Positions 1-10,504 of a DNA stretch of 64,000 nt are shown one piece after another (the stretch's first letter is position 1; each line of letters begins with the position of its first letter). The position numbers were made by a program, and so were the translations under genes. The notes under the pieces are model-generated. The model was not told the DNA's origin and did no database searches. It saw only the letters and a program-made list of their open reading frames with translations. The DNA is from Parascedosporium putredinis (Eukaryota; Ascomycota; Sordariomycetes; Microascales; Microascaceae). Where the stretch lies: contig CASHTG010000020.1 of assembly GCA_949357655.1 (NCBI GenBank), positions 868,001 to 932,000 on the forward strand. The letters are read 5' to 3'.

Positions 1-1156
1 CGCGTGCATGGGTGGTTACATGTAAGGACTACATGTAAGGGGGTCGTGTCCTCAAGACACTATGGGCATCGATGATGATAATACCTAGAGATCTCGAGGT
101 GTCACACATTAGACAGTGGGCTCGATTGTCGAGGGTACACATTGATGACCACCACCACTACCGAGACTATTAATTGCCCTTATGCATGCCGCACATTGCA
201 TCACGCTCTCCGCATCCATATCAGCTGTTGAAATCCCTCTGCTTCTTCTCCGATTCATATAATCCATCCCCTTTCTTGCTGCGCAACCGGGAGAAACATA
301 CTAGGATGGGTCTAGATATCAATTTCCGGGCCATGACCGACTTGGTCTAGAGACTACATGTGATGTAAGAACTGACTGGGGGTTTTCGAACGAAAAGGCT
401 GACCCATGGATCGATGCATGCACACGAAGATCGCCTGTAAGGAAGGAAGCGGAGAAAGGAAACGAAAAGTTTGGATCATTACCCCACGATCACTGCCGAA
501 ATTAGCATTTGATCTTCTCCACACGCCACGGGGCTTTATGCCGGAACCAAGAGGGGAAACACAGAAGAACGACGCAAGCGACTTAGAGTGAGGCCTGAAG
601 GTTGGGCAGTCTCCTCTAGTTCGCACTTTTGTCGGCCCTCCGATCCTGGCAGTTCTGCGTGGCCAACAGTCTTTTTAATCAAGAAGCACTCTGGGAGTAC
701 CAAACGAGAATAAAGGCGTTACCCTCCGGATGGCGAAAAAGGCTGGTCACTTTGCCCTGTTTCTTCCATTCGCGAAGGGTAATCTCGACGGGTTGGAGTA
801 AACGCCATTCATTCAGCCGCCATATATCTACTCCCGACTCTCGACCAGTCACATCCGCTCAATTCGCCCGCGGGGGGGAATCTTGTCAATTTACTTATTT
901 TCGTGGGCCCGTTTTTTTATATCTCTCATTCACCTATCTGGGGGCGGGAGCGATATGATGGAGAAGGGTAGGTAGTTCAAATACTAGGCAAAGGCCACCG
1001 CGGCCTATGCTCTCCCAGACGACTTGCTACCTCTGAGCCATTTTTCTTATCGGCGGAGAGAAGCATACTTTTGTGTTTCTTCAACAGCGTTCGCTCGACC
1101 GTCACTCAACATACTTGTATCCCGCCCGGACACGAATCCAAGTCAGCACGATCATC
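1..1156. other. Gene-free 5' end of the window
   Basis: I see no convincing gene. The open frames here are short, overlap on both strands and resemble no family. The only structure I note is a short direct repeat near the left edge. The last part, from about 1020, is pyrimidine-rich and probably holds the promoter and leader of the secreted repeat protein that starts at 1157. Confidence 0.5.
17..40. repeat. Direct repeat of an 11-bp unit
   Basis: The unit TACATGTAAGG occurs at 17-27 and again at 30-40, separated by two bases. The core ACATGT is palindromic. No function can be assigned. Confidence 0.6.
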
Positions 1157-2686
1157 ATGCGGAGCATCCAGAACGGACTTCTCGTCCTCTGCCTCGCCTT
1201 TCCCGGCGTGTTGGGCGCCGCTATCGAGCGCCGGGCGACCGAAGTTCAGACGAGCAACCATCGACGGGCAGCTGCCATCAACTTTCCTCGGACGCTGAGC
1301 GAGGTTCAGAAGAGGGCCGTCCACGTGATCCTTGCCGACGACCGACATGGCCAGGTTGTCCATGTGATGCAAGACCCTGGTGAGGAGGAGGAGCCGGTGG
1401 AAGAGCCCGCTGACCCTCCCGCGGAGGAAGAGGAGCCCGTCGAAGAAGAGCCTGTTGAGGAGCCCGTCGAGGAAGAGCCCGTTGAAGAGGAGCCTGTTGA
1501 AGAGGAGCCTGTAGAGGAGGAGCCTGTAGAGGAGGAACCCGTCGAGGAAGAGCCCGTCGAGGAAGAGCCCGTCGAGGAAGAGCCCGTCGAGGAAGAGCCC
1601 GTCGAGGAAGAGCCTGTGGAGGAGGCCCCCGTTGAAGAACCTCCGGTAGAAGAGGAGCCTCCCGCGGAAGGCGGCCACGACCACGGTACTCCGGAACAAC
1701 CCCCGGCCGAAGAGGAGCCTCCTGCTGAGGAAGAGCCCGTCGAGGAAGAGCCAGTTGAGGAAGAGCCAGTTGAGGAAGAGCCAGTTGAGGAGGAGCCCGT
1801 CGAAGAGGAGCCCGTCGAGGAGGAGCCTGTCGAAGAGGAGCCTGTCGAAGAGGAGCCTGTCGAAGAGGAGCCTGTCGAAGAGCCCCTGCGGAAGAAGAGC
1901 CCGTTGAAGAACCCCCGCCGAGGAGGAACCCGTCGAAGAGCCTCCCGTCGAAGAGGATCCTCCGGCGCCCGAAGGCCCCCAGGCACCCGACTACCCCGCC
2001 GTGACCTCGGAGAACGTTCGATGGGAAGGCAGGGGATGTCCCGCCGACATGGCGGACGCAGTCCTCTCCCCGGTCCTGTCGAACGCGGGTCTCATGAACT
2101 TTGGCCTACCTGATCTCGGCGCCCTTTACTTGGCAGATGATCCCGAGGATAGCTGGGCCGATTGTCACATCTCCATCGACATCAAGAACATCCCGGCCGG
2201 ATGGCGTCTTGGCGTAGATGACGTGCAGGCCCGTGGCCATATCGTCCTTACCCTTGGTTCGCTTGCTCGGTTCAACAGCAGCCTGTGGTGGAGCGAGAGC
2301 GAGAATACTGTAAGTGGTCTTTTTTGATTTCTAACTTTTCAACGCCCACGTCTTTGCGTCCCTTGCATCGAAAGAAAAAGAAAAGTGCTTCTGAGGTCTA
2401 ACCCGTTGATAATCCCAAATAGCACGAGATCAGCAAGTACTGGCCCAAGTTCGAAGGCAACCCCATCGACCAGGAATACTTCACCGATCCCCTCTTCCTG
2501 TTCCAGATCGAGGAGGAGGATAGGCCCAAGTACTGGTCGACTTGCTCGGCAGACGATGAGCCCACTTCCGGCACGCTCAACTTCAAGTTCACGCTCTCTA
2601 CCGAAGTGGAGGAGGACGCTGATCCCTTGGTCTGGGTGAGCTTGGCGCAGGTGGACATCTTCACCACCCTACACCCGTGCGAGTAG
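1157..2686 (+). CDS. Secreted acidic VEEEP-repeat protein with DUF4360-like C-terminus
   Basis: The start at 1157 opens a clear signal peptide (MRSIQNGLLVLCLAFPGVLG). A basic stretch follows, then about 170 residues of tandem VEEEP-type pentapeptides interrupted once by a GGHDHGTPEQPP segment. The C-terminal ~190 residues (GRGCPADMAD..., CHISIDIKNIPAGWRLGV, a late CSADD and a final HPCE) follow the cysteine and PxGW pattern of fungal secreted DUF4360 proteins. Exon 1 is 1157-2309, intron 2310-2422 (gtaagt...tag, phase 0) and exon 2 2423-2686. The frame breaks twice, at C runs 1883-1886 and 1912-1916. One missing C at each restores a continuous frame of about 472 codons. Without this the protein would end in an Arg-rich tail at 2113. 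An extracellular or wall-associated role is inference. DUF4360 function is unknown. Confidence 0.75.
1381..1895 (+). repeat. 15-bp coding minisatellite (VEEEP units)
   Basis: Tandem 15-bp units close to GTCGAGGAAGAGCCC, differing mainly at third codon positions, make two blocks, about 1420-1640 and 1730-1880. The segment between them encodes GGHDHGTPEQPP. Such arrays change copy number easily, so the length here may vary between strains or be misassembled. Confidence 0.85.
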
Positions 2687-2942
2687 TCGAAATGACGGAA
2701 CGGTGGACTCTTTGTTCATAATTGACTTGTCTGGAAACTGGCCCGTTTCCAGCCATTTACAAAAACCCTTTTTAGTTTCATGAACATATATTTATTCAAT
2801 TTCATCGTAAAGGTAAACGGCAAATAAATGACTAGGTCTTATCGCCGTTCCATGGCTCGTACAAAACAAAACACCTTGGTGATGATGGACTCTCAACTCC
2901 TAGATCCGGACCATATTTGGTGCGCGGTGCAAGGGTTCGTTC

Positions 2943-4986
2943 CTATCTCTGCTCAGCGCTGCCTCTCATATTAGAGGATTTCATGAGTGACCGTCCAGCC
3001 TCTATGTACACGGTCTCGCTGCTTCGATCGACAATCTTATCGTTGCCGAAAACATCCGTGACGTACTCTTCGAGAACCAGCGCGCTCGTACCCCCGTTTG
3101 CCGTTTCCACTCTCAACCTCGTTTCTCCCGCCGCTGCACTCACCCCTGACCTCGAGTCCTCGCCGTTTTCAAGCGCCTGGGCGTTGTGCATCTTGACGTA
3201 TGAGGCAAGCCCTCTGCCCCCGCAGACGCTCCCACGGCAACACTCGCGATATCATGAAGCTCCATGTTGCACATGTAGCGCCAGCCCCTGGTTCTGCACG
3301 CCTCGACGATAAAAGCCAAGACGAACAGTGCATTTATGGCAAAGATGGCATATATATACCGAGCTTGCCCAAATACAACTGAATACCTCGTCACCGTTGC
3401 CTGAACAACCTGCTCCGAGTGTTCGGCCAAATATTTCGACTGAGCATAAGCAATCAGACTATTGTCCATGAGGTCTCCAAAGAAATCCTCTAGGCTTCGT
3501 AGCATTGTGGTTTCACCCTTGGCTTCGTTTGTCAATTGTCGTCTCAGGACTTCGAATGAATCGAGGTTCGACCTGAGAGCATGTCCCATCTGGGATCCGC
3601 TCCAGGTCCCGTCATTATAGCTGATGTAGTTGTGCTCTGCCGCCAGCTCCTCGAGAAGGTCATCGCCATATGACGGCCAGTCTGCCTTGGCGACAGGCGT
3701 GACTGTAATCATCCTCGACGTGACATTCACGCCCACTTCTAGCTCAGCTCCTTCGAACGAAAGCAGGCACTGGGCTTTGTCGAATTCAGCGAACCCATAG
3801 AGGTCGCAGTTACTGCCAACATCAGCGCACCCTGCTGCTGCCAAGGAAAACCACGTTGTCCGGTTTTCATAGGCGTTACCCCAGGTCATGATGTCGCCGG
3901 CCAACGGCGCGCTCTTTATCCAGTTGCCGCCAAAGGTTGGCCCGCTCAATGCGGATCGGCCCTCTGGGAGAGTACGTATCGTGTTAGCCTGGCAAGTCAC
4001 GCCTCCGGACGTGGGCCTGCAGCTAAACGCAAAATTGGATGACGGATCCTTAGAACAGGATACAGTGGTCCGGATGCCGGGCTCACGGAACACAAAGTAG
4101 CGCGGATCAGCGACCCCGGCCAAATTCGCAATTCCAACGGATCCCCCAGCACCATGGCTGCGTCCTGAATAGGAGTATCCCGACATGTCCAATTTAGTGT
4201 GTCCTACCGAAATCTCGCTGCCGACGTCAGAAAACCTAGTCTTTGTTGACGAGAGAGAGGCGGAATAGAGCATTGCCGGACGGAGCGAGTTGATACAGTA
4301 ATGGAAGCTCCCACGGGGAGAGGAATTCGAGGTGTCTCCGCTGGAATCGCGAATATTTATGCAGTGCCCCGCATAGCCATCGCTATTACCAGCCTCGGGG
4401 TTGAATAGACTATTGCCAGATAGATTGACAGCCCTGATAAGCGGGATAGAGTAGTCTGCCGTGATATTGTGCGGTACCACGAGCGGTGTTATGGCTCCAG
4501 ACCATACCGCTCCCGGAATCGTCGACAGGGCGATAAAGAAGACAAGAAGAAGAGAATGCCCCCATGGTAGGTCCCAGGAAAACCTAAGGGAGTTTGCGAA
4601 GTTGACGAGTCGGAGCAGGTTTAGAGAAAACCCCGAAGTGGATGCATACTGCCGAAATGAAAGGGCAATAACGGTACCTGGATAATCCGCGTTGATTTGT
4701 TCCGAGGATGTTAGTTCCGCGGACAGTTTATAGAAACATAACGACTCGAGATTTGAGAGCAATCGTGGGTCTTACAAAGAGAGGAAACCTGTAAAAGGCC
4801 GAGAATGTGAGAAACCAGCTGCACGAAAATGGAAATGGTTGGTTTCGTGCGCGCTATTTGCAAAGCAAATTCTTCGGAACCAGCCCAGTTGCGGACATTG
4901 AGCGCCAAAACACCGAGGCTGCAAATTGTAGAGGTGAGCAGGCCCACAGCAGCGACAATCGCGGAGCTGTTTGGTGGAGTTGGCAT
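2943..4986 (-). CDS. Multi-pass membrane protein of unknown function
   Basis: Exon 1 (4986-4776) encodes MPTPPNSSAIVAAVGLLTST and a hydrophobic start. Intron 4678-4775 (gtaaga...ccag, with a CTAAC branch site) is phase 1. Exon 2 encodes WDLPWGHSLLLVFFIALSTI followed by a P-G-A-V-W-S-G-A-I-T-P motif, then a large, probably extracellular loop rich in Cys and N-glycosylation sites. A last transmembrane helix near YIYAIFAINALFVLAFIVEA and a cytoplasmic tail follow. This layout is that of a large uncharacterised family of fungal plasma-membrane proteins. The frame as read stops at 3140. Adding one base in the C run at 3217-3221 gives a longer tail ending at 2943 and a total of about 648 residues. 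The family pattern (D-I-A-S-V, then a Gly-rich segment) favours the longer form. Confidence 0.65.
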
Positions 4987-7271
4987 CGTTGCGAGTATGC
5001 CTGCTCAGCTGTGGCTCCCCTTTATGGGCCTGGATCTGTCTCAAGAAATCGGAACCCTAGAATGATCGAGGCTTCGAGGACTTTGAGTGCGAGAGTTGCG
5101 GTTTTTGTGACGATTTGTAGACGTATCCCAACGGATTGCCGGTCCGCAGTGTGCACAAACATTCAGTCTTCTATCCTCATTGCAATTGGGTGGAGAAATT
5201 TTCATAAATAACTATTTACCACGATGGATGCATGGATCTCTATGCAATGCGCCTTAAGAAATAGACCAGGCTGAGGTGTGGTGTGGCATAGCCCCTCGCA
5301 TGGGAGGAAACCACCGTCGGGCAGTCCTGCATGGAACGACGACGAAACCGCCATTAAGATGGGGAATCGCGAGAGGGAATCTATCACATTTACCAAGTTC
5401 AGATCCTCTTGTGCAAGCTAAACCAACTGGGATATGTGGAAGTGCAAGCTGCTGATGAGATGGGGGAGAAATACATCCATTGAATTGGACGTTGCAAAAT
5501 GGGATTGAATCGAGCCACTGCTTCTTGAGGGTACAACATTGATGTTGTGAGCGATGAGAGAAAAGGGCTGAACAGAGCCTCTTCAGGCATGCAGTTGTTG
5601 TCCTAGGTGTCATCGTGGCCCTAACCGAGTAGCCCAAAGAGGTAAGGTGAGAAGTCGGTTGCTTTCAGCTCCCGTCGAAGGAGCAGGCTGCGTCATTTGA
5701 CTATCTGTACACTAGCAGGCTTCGCCTTATTAAATCGTTTTGGATCACTTGCGAAGATAAAGGATCAGGACTAGGGCTAGCAGGGGTCCAGATCTTGAAC
5801 CTATCATGCCCCGGATGCAGAATGCAGAATCCTACAGACAGCACTGTCCCCCTGTTCAAAATCAAGTACCTTTGTTAGTATCCGCACATGTTTATAGTAG
5901 CGTCAGTATCAACGAATCCCCTCCTCCTCTCCTAGACAATCCTTCATCGGAAAGGGTCTTGGGAACATCGGGTGAGAGCAGCTAACGAGTCAAGGACTTG
6001 ACGTGATTGGGATGGCGGGGAGTTCCCGTCGTTTGCCCTTGGCATGATTATCTCTAAACTTGGGCCATGTGGCGCCAAATCCTGGGAGAAGGGTCACAGC
6101 CTGCCTGTTGTTTGTCGAGGGTCAAAAATCGGGACGAGGAAGATGGCAGCTTACAAGTGTACGCGTCCTCATGCCTCACACATGAGAAATCTACTTGCCT
6201 TGACATATTTTCCCCTGCTCCCCACGGTGACACTGCCTCCATCAAGAGCCGTGGGAGTTTTGGTTGCACCTTGGCCAAGTATTGAAGTTGGCGTGTGCTC
6301 GCGGATACACACGCAGCCAGTAGCGGAGCCACACGACTCTCACGAACCTACATGTACGCTTCGCCCGTCCGAGTCCAAGACTCGCCTGGGTGGCAGGAGA
6401 GCACCCTTGACTAGAGAATCTTCCTTGGAGGATTTCCACTCAACGCATCAAGTTAGGTATTCGTCCGAGTCCAGCTTCAGCCCTGTAGAAGCCTCGTTGG
6501 CCACAATCTACAGATGGCAACCCACAGGCCGAAGCGGGTTCACCAAGTGGGATGGCGTTGCCTCCAATGTACTACACTGAACAGGGATGGTGTCGCAGTG
6601 AGGTGGCTTGCCGGGATAGAGGGGCAGCTGAGCCGTTAGCCGTAACCGCCAAAGGCGTAGAATACTACTCACACCATCATTCCTGATTTCCTAACGCCTT
6701 TGCCACGAACACACGCTCCTTCTGATTCCATAACTCATGAACTCTGCGCAAGGGAGAACGGACGAGAAAAATCAAGTTGTTATGCTATGATATGTGCAAC
6801 ATCGCATCGTATTTCTGCGGGACCTCGCGGCAGCGTCGATAACCAAAGCCCAGATCGACCCTAACTTTAACAACCGGTTTATCCCCGCAGCTCGGGCTGG
6901 GCACACGCGTGGGAAGGTTCATACAAGAACATGAGGGGCGTGCTTAGGGCAGTGGTTGGCTGTCATTTATCCACTTTGCCCTGGCACTATACCTCCTGAG
7001 CAGCACAGTCTTCCTCCGCATCATTCGCCCTCGCAGACCGCTCCCTCTGAGTCGACATGTACGCACCATGTCCTTCAAAACACATTTCAGGGCGACAAGC
7101 AGAACCGAACGGAAGCCCACCTTACAGATGGAATTTCCATAATCTAGAAGAGTAACGGTCGACGTGTTCGATTCAATTCGTACTATCTGGTATCACGTTA
7201 CTATGTGTTCACCTTTTTCGATGCCGTGACCCGTTGCGTGATTTACAATCCACCATGACAAGACCAGATAC
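4987..7271. other. Gene-poor intergenic stretch
   Basis: About 2.3 kb between a leftward gene and the 3' end of the acetolactate decarboxylase gene. Open frames are short and overlap on both strands (for example 6044-6580 + and 5254-5637 -), without recognisable domains, signal peptides or convincing splice structure. The first few hundred bases probably contain the promoter of the membrane protein gene. I see no repeats or RNA gene. Confidence 0.5.
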
Positions 7272-7991
7272 TTAAACGTGTAATAATCCCTCCGCCGCCT
7301 CTATCGCCGCCAGGTCCACCTTGATCGTCGCGTCATTGTATTCCGTATCATCCCGCGGCAAGTCCAACACAGACCTACTCACGTCCGCCGCCCGAATCGT
7401 GACGTCGCCCTCCGTCTCCAGCGAGAGAACGTGCCCGCCCCGCTCCCTCTTCTCGTCGATAAAATGCATATGCAGGCCCGCGACGCTGACGCCCTGCAGA
7501 AAAGCCGGCGATCGGAAGCCCACGACCGTGCCGCGGGTGTGCGTCAGCGAGTGCACCGGCTGCCGGGCGGCCAGTTCCCCCAGGCCCTCCTTTGGATGAG
7601 ACTGACCCGACACCGTTCGAACTTGCACGGAGCGGAAGGCACCGTCGATGCGAAAGGCGACGAAGCTGTTGCGGCCCGTGAGGAACAGGCTGGCGATCAT
7701 GGCGCCTAGCTCCCCTTGTTGGCGAGGGTGGATTTTATGGCGCTCTTGGGCCGGAACCGGGTGATCATGGCGAAGGGCACGGTGTCTACCTTGGCCGAGG
7801 CCTCGCGCGCTGTCCCGTCCGAAGAGCATCTGGTAGGCCTTGCCGTCGACGACGATGAGCTCGCCTAACATGGTCCGGAAAGTGCCGATGCCGTGATCGC
7901 CTCTGGCGAGTAGAGAGGATAGAGGGAGGCCCTTTCCGGCTACGCCCTCCATTAATGCGGAAATGACGGAGTATTGGTATAGTTTGTTCAT
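7272..7991 (-). CDS. Alpha-acetolactate decarboxylase
   Basis: The N-terminus (LYQYSVISALMEGV), GTFRTMLGELIVVDGKAYQM and the C-terminal block GTVVGFRSPAFLQGVSVAGL followed by HMHFIDEKRERGGHVL are diagnostic. In bacterial homologues the two His of H-x-H and the following His bind zinc. The enzyme converts 2-acetolactate to acetoin and is normally cytosolic. The frame is broken twice. Near 7803-7810 it shifts by +1, and at the C4 run 7712-7715 (G run on the coding strand) it shifts back by -1. Between these points the other frame encodes the expected VDTVPFAMITRFRPKSA segment, so the gene is about 239-240 residues with two compensating indels. No intron is needed. The family is mainly bacterial, so an old transfer is plausible but not shown here. 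Confidence 0.85.
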   Translation of the reverse strand: MNKLYQYSVISALMEGVAGKGLPLSSLLARGDHGIGTFRTMLGELIVVDGKAYQMLFGRDSARGLGQGRHRALRHDHPVPAQERHKIHPRQQGELGAMIASLFLTGRNSFVAFRIDGAFRSVQVRTVSGQSHPKEGLGELAARQPVHSLTHTRGTVVGFRSPAFLQGVSVAGLHMHFIDEKRERGGHVLSLETEGDVTIRAADVSRSVLDLPRDDTEYNDATIKVDLAAIEAAEGLLHV

Positions 7992-10504
7992 AGTGAATAG
8001 TGAGTCTATAGGTCCATCGAGAGTAGTTGAGAGATGATTGAAAGCCTTGACATTAAACTAAAACTCTCCACCGCTTCCAACGGTGAGGTTTTATATCTTT
8101 CCAAATCTCTACTCTCGGCTGCGGGCATCCTTTATCTAGGAGGCTTATCACGACTAAGGAATGAACCCTCGTCATCACTCTATCATGTAAGTGGCCAACA
8201 ATCGACCCTTTCCACGCGGCCTAGATAGTTCGAGGACCATTTGTTTTCTTTAGCTGCAATTCCCGCTCTTCTTTTGCTCCGGGATGTTTTGTCCTCGTCC
8301 TTTCTTTTCTACTTTCCCTGATCCATGGGCCCATTTCTCTACTCTATAAGATCTGATAGTGATATCATAAAGGCATGCAAGCCTTTCAGTTCGGGCTCGG
8401 CCTTTGTAAGGAACAGTTCCTCTGCGACATATACCGAGCCGTAGTGCTTCCACACTGCTTGGCCTTATGTAAAGCCTATAGTTGAGACCGTGGCAGTCAG
8501 TGATGATTCCTCTAATCTTGCACCCATCCATATCGGTGTGTGCATGTGTCTAGCATCGAAAGGTTCAAAAGCAATGTACTAAACACCAACTATACCCGCA
8601 ACCTGTCATGGAATCGGAATTCGGAAGCTAGAGACCGTGGAATGTTGTGTATCAAGTTCTGCACAAGCGCCCATCTTCTCACATACATCCATCTAACTCA
8701 CGAAATATGACTTGCGCGAGGAAAAGAGATATAAAAATGAAAGACAAGAGGGTGCACAAGAAGTTCCCCAGCGGTGCACTTATAGTTGATCGGGCCTGGC
8801 AAACCGATCGCCAAGAATATTCTGCGTCGACACGATCGAGGATGCCAAGGAGTGCGTGACAAGGCCCTTCACTTCTGTGAAGCCCCAACAGAGAGATATA
8901 GCTATGAGACAAGGTATTATTATTTCGCAGCATTTGGGGATTATGCTTTTGAAGAAAAGTCGACCTAGCTATGTCATGCAGGGCGAAACGCAAGTCATCG
9001 GCTGGCCCAAGCCTCCGTGGAGAGTAGATAAAGGCCATTCTAGATCAAGATCCACGTCTATCCTAACCAAACCCGATATACTTCATGACACCCCGGATCA
9101 ACGGCAAATACAGGACACACAATGATGGGCCGGAAGGGTAGAAGGGGCAAGTGGCGGAGTAGTCCAATCTAGTCGTGTACTCGACATGCATGAATATAGC
9201 TGTCTTCAGGCCCAGGTAGAGAAAGGTTGGAAACTTAGGCATGGATACAGAGATCCCGAAGTCGGATCGGTGTAACTCCTCGTGGACCTATTGGGGCATC
9301 ATATCAGAATGCATTTTCAGGTCTTCCTTTTGGTTTGCATCGGTTAGAAATCTTCACGAATGGGCTCATGAGATCCACCTTTGTCTCTGTTATCATCAAG
9401 TTCGATAAGAAGGCGGACCAGTATCAGTGCCAATGGTAAATCTCTATTAGGAACACGGCGTGTCTCGGCAACCGACGTCGCAAGAAGTCCCGTGGCAACC
9501 AAAGGACTTGGCCACCCACAAGCACCTCAGCGCGACATCTAACGCCCGCCAATGCATGAATCAGTTGACGAAGCAGTATCTCATCCATTGAACCCCCATC
9601 AAGCTGAGGCAAGCCGACGAGGGGAACACGTGTGACCCAGATGTATGAGGGACTCGGAACAAAAGCCCCGAATCTCGGGGACGTGACGCAAAGGGCTCCA
9701 TACCAGACATCACCGAAAGACCGGAGCTTCGCACGTCGTACGCCCCCACCCATAATCCTCCCGGCCGGCAACGGGCGAGTCTTTTTGCTTGCCGACCCAG
9801 AGAGACGTGCGTACACCAAGCATCTTGACTTGCCGGCCAACGAATCCTGTCTTTCCTTTATTTGCTTTTCCTCTCCCTTCCTTTCTTCTTCTTTTCCATT
9901 TTATATTTTTAGGGGGTATGTGCCCTAAGATTACATCAATTGATGTAGCTAACTTGTGTTACGTTCTATTGACGATAAGAAGGGTGCGTGCGCGATGGAT
10001 TATCGTCCACCCGCCACTCGGCTTTGAATTGTGGGAAACTGTCCGCTGAAGGCATCGTTCATATAAAGTACTCTGTGCGAAAGTCAGCATTGAACTTGAG
10101 AACGCTGCGTTGGTCAACTTCAGGGTTGGCCTCCTCTCTCATGGTTGTGAGTGCTGCCTGTGCTGTGGGCTGGGTGTGGCTGAGTTGGTGCATAAGGGTA
10201 CGAGACGGAGGCTGTGCTTGTCTGAATACCACCCATTCCACCCATGCGCACACTCGTGGCTGGCCGAGACCGGCAACCTGCCTAAAGAATGTCGAAATAT
10301 CCCATTCAAGAACCCAATATCCTCAGCCTTCCCGAGGAAGCACAGGACGAGAGTCAAAATACGTGCGTCCAAGGACAATGCAAGTAAACAGGACGTGTGG
10401 TGGGTCTAATGCTTATTTCTAAGCTTCTGAGCTTCGAGACCCTTCTTCTCCCGCAATAGAGATGCCCCTCCCCTCAGAACCCTTACCCTCGTGGCACGCA
10501 TCCG
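7992..10504. other. Intergenic region between divergent decarboxylase and HET genes
   Basis: About 2.5 kb. The left end must hold the decarboxylase promoter and the right end the HET gene promoter. Open frames (8679-9038 -, 9424-9840 -, 9988-10422 +) overlap on both strands and resemble no family. An upstream ATG at 10462 opens a short other-frame ORF across the HET start, which could be a uORF or show that the HET N-terminus is misread. No RNA gene seen. Confidence 0.5.
8090..8095 (-). promoter_or_regulatory. TATA box candidate for the decarboxylase gene
   Basis: TATAAA on the minus strand, about 100 nt upstream of the start codon at 7991, at a plausible distance for a fungal promoter with a short leader. 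Confidence 0.4.

Noticed and set aside
1306..1986. Minus-strand open frame encoding Ser-Ser-Ser-Thr-Gly repeats, and another at 1106-1699
   Set aside because: They are the complement of the VEEEP minisatellite. A 15-bp repeat keeps all frames open, and the plus strand has the signal peptide and domain.
1157..2686. The repeat protein as a dikaritin-type RiPP precursor for the UstYa-like enzyme
   Set aside because: The repeats lack the KR/Kex2-flanked core peptides expected of such precursors, and a folded DUF4360-like domain follows.
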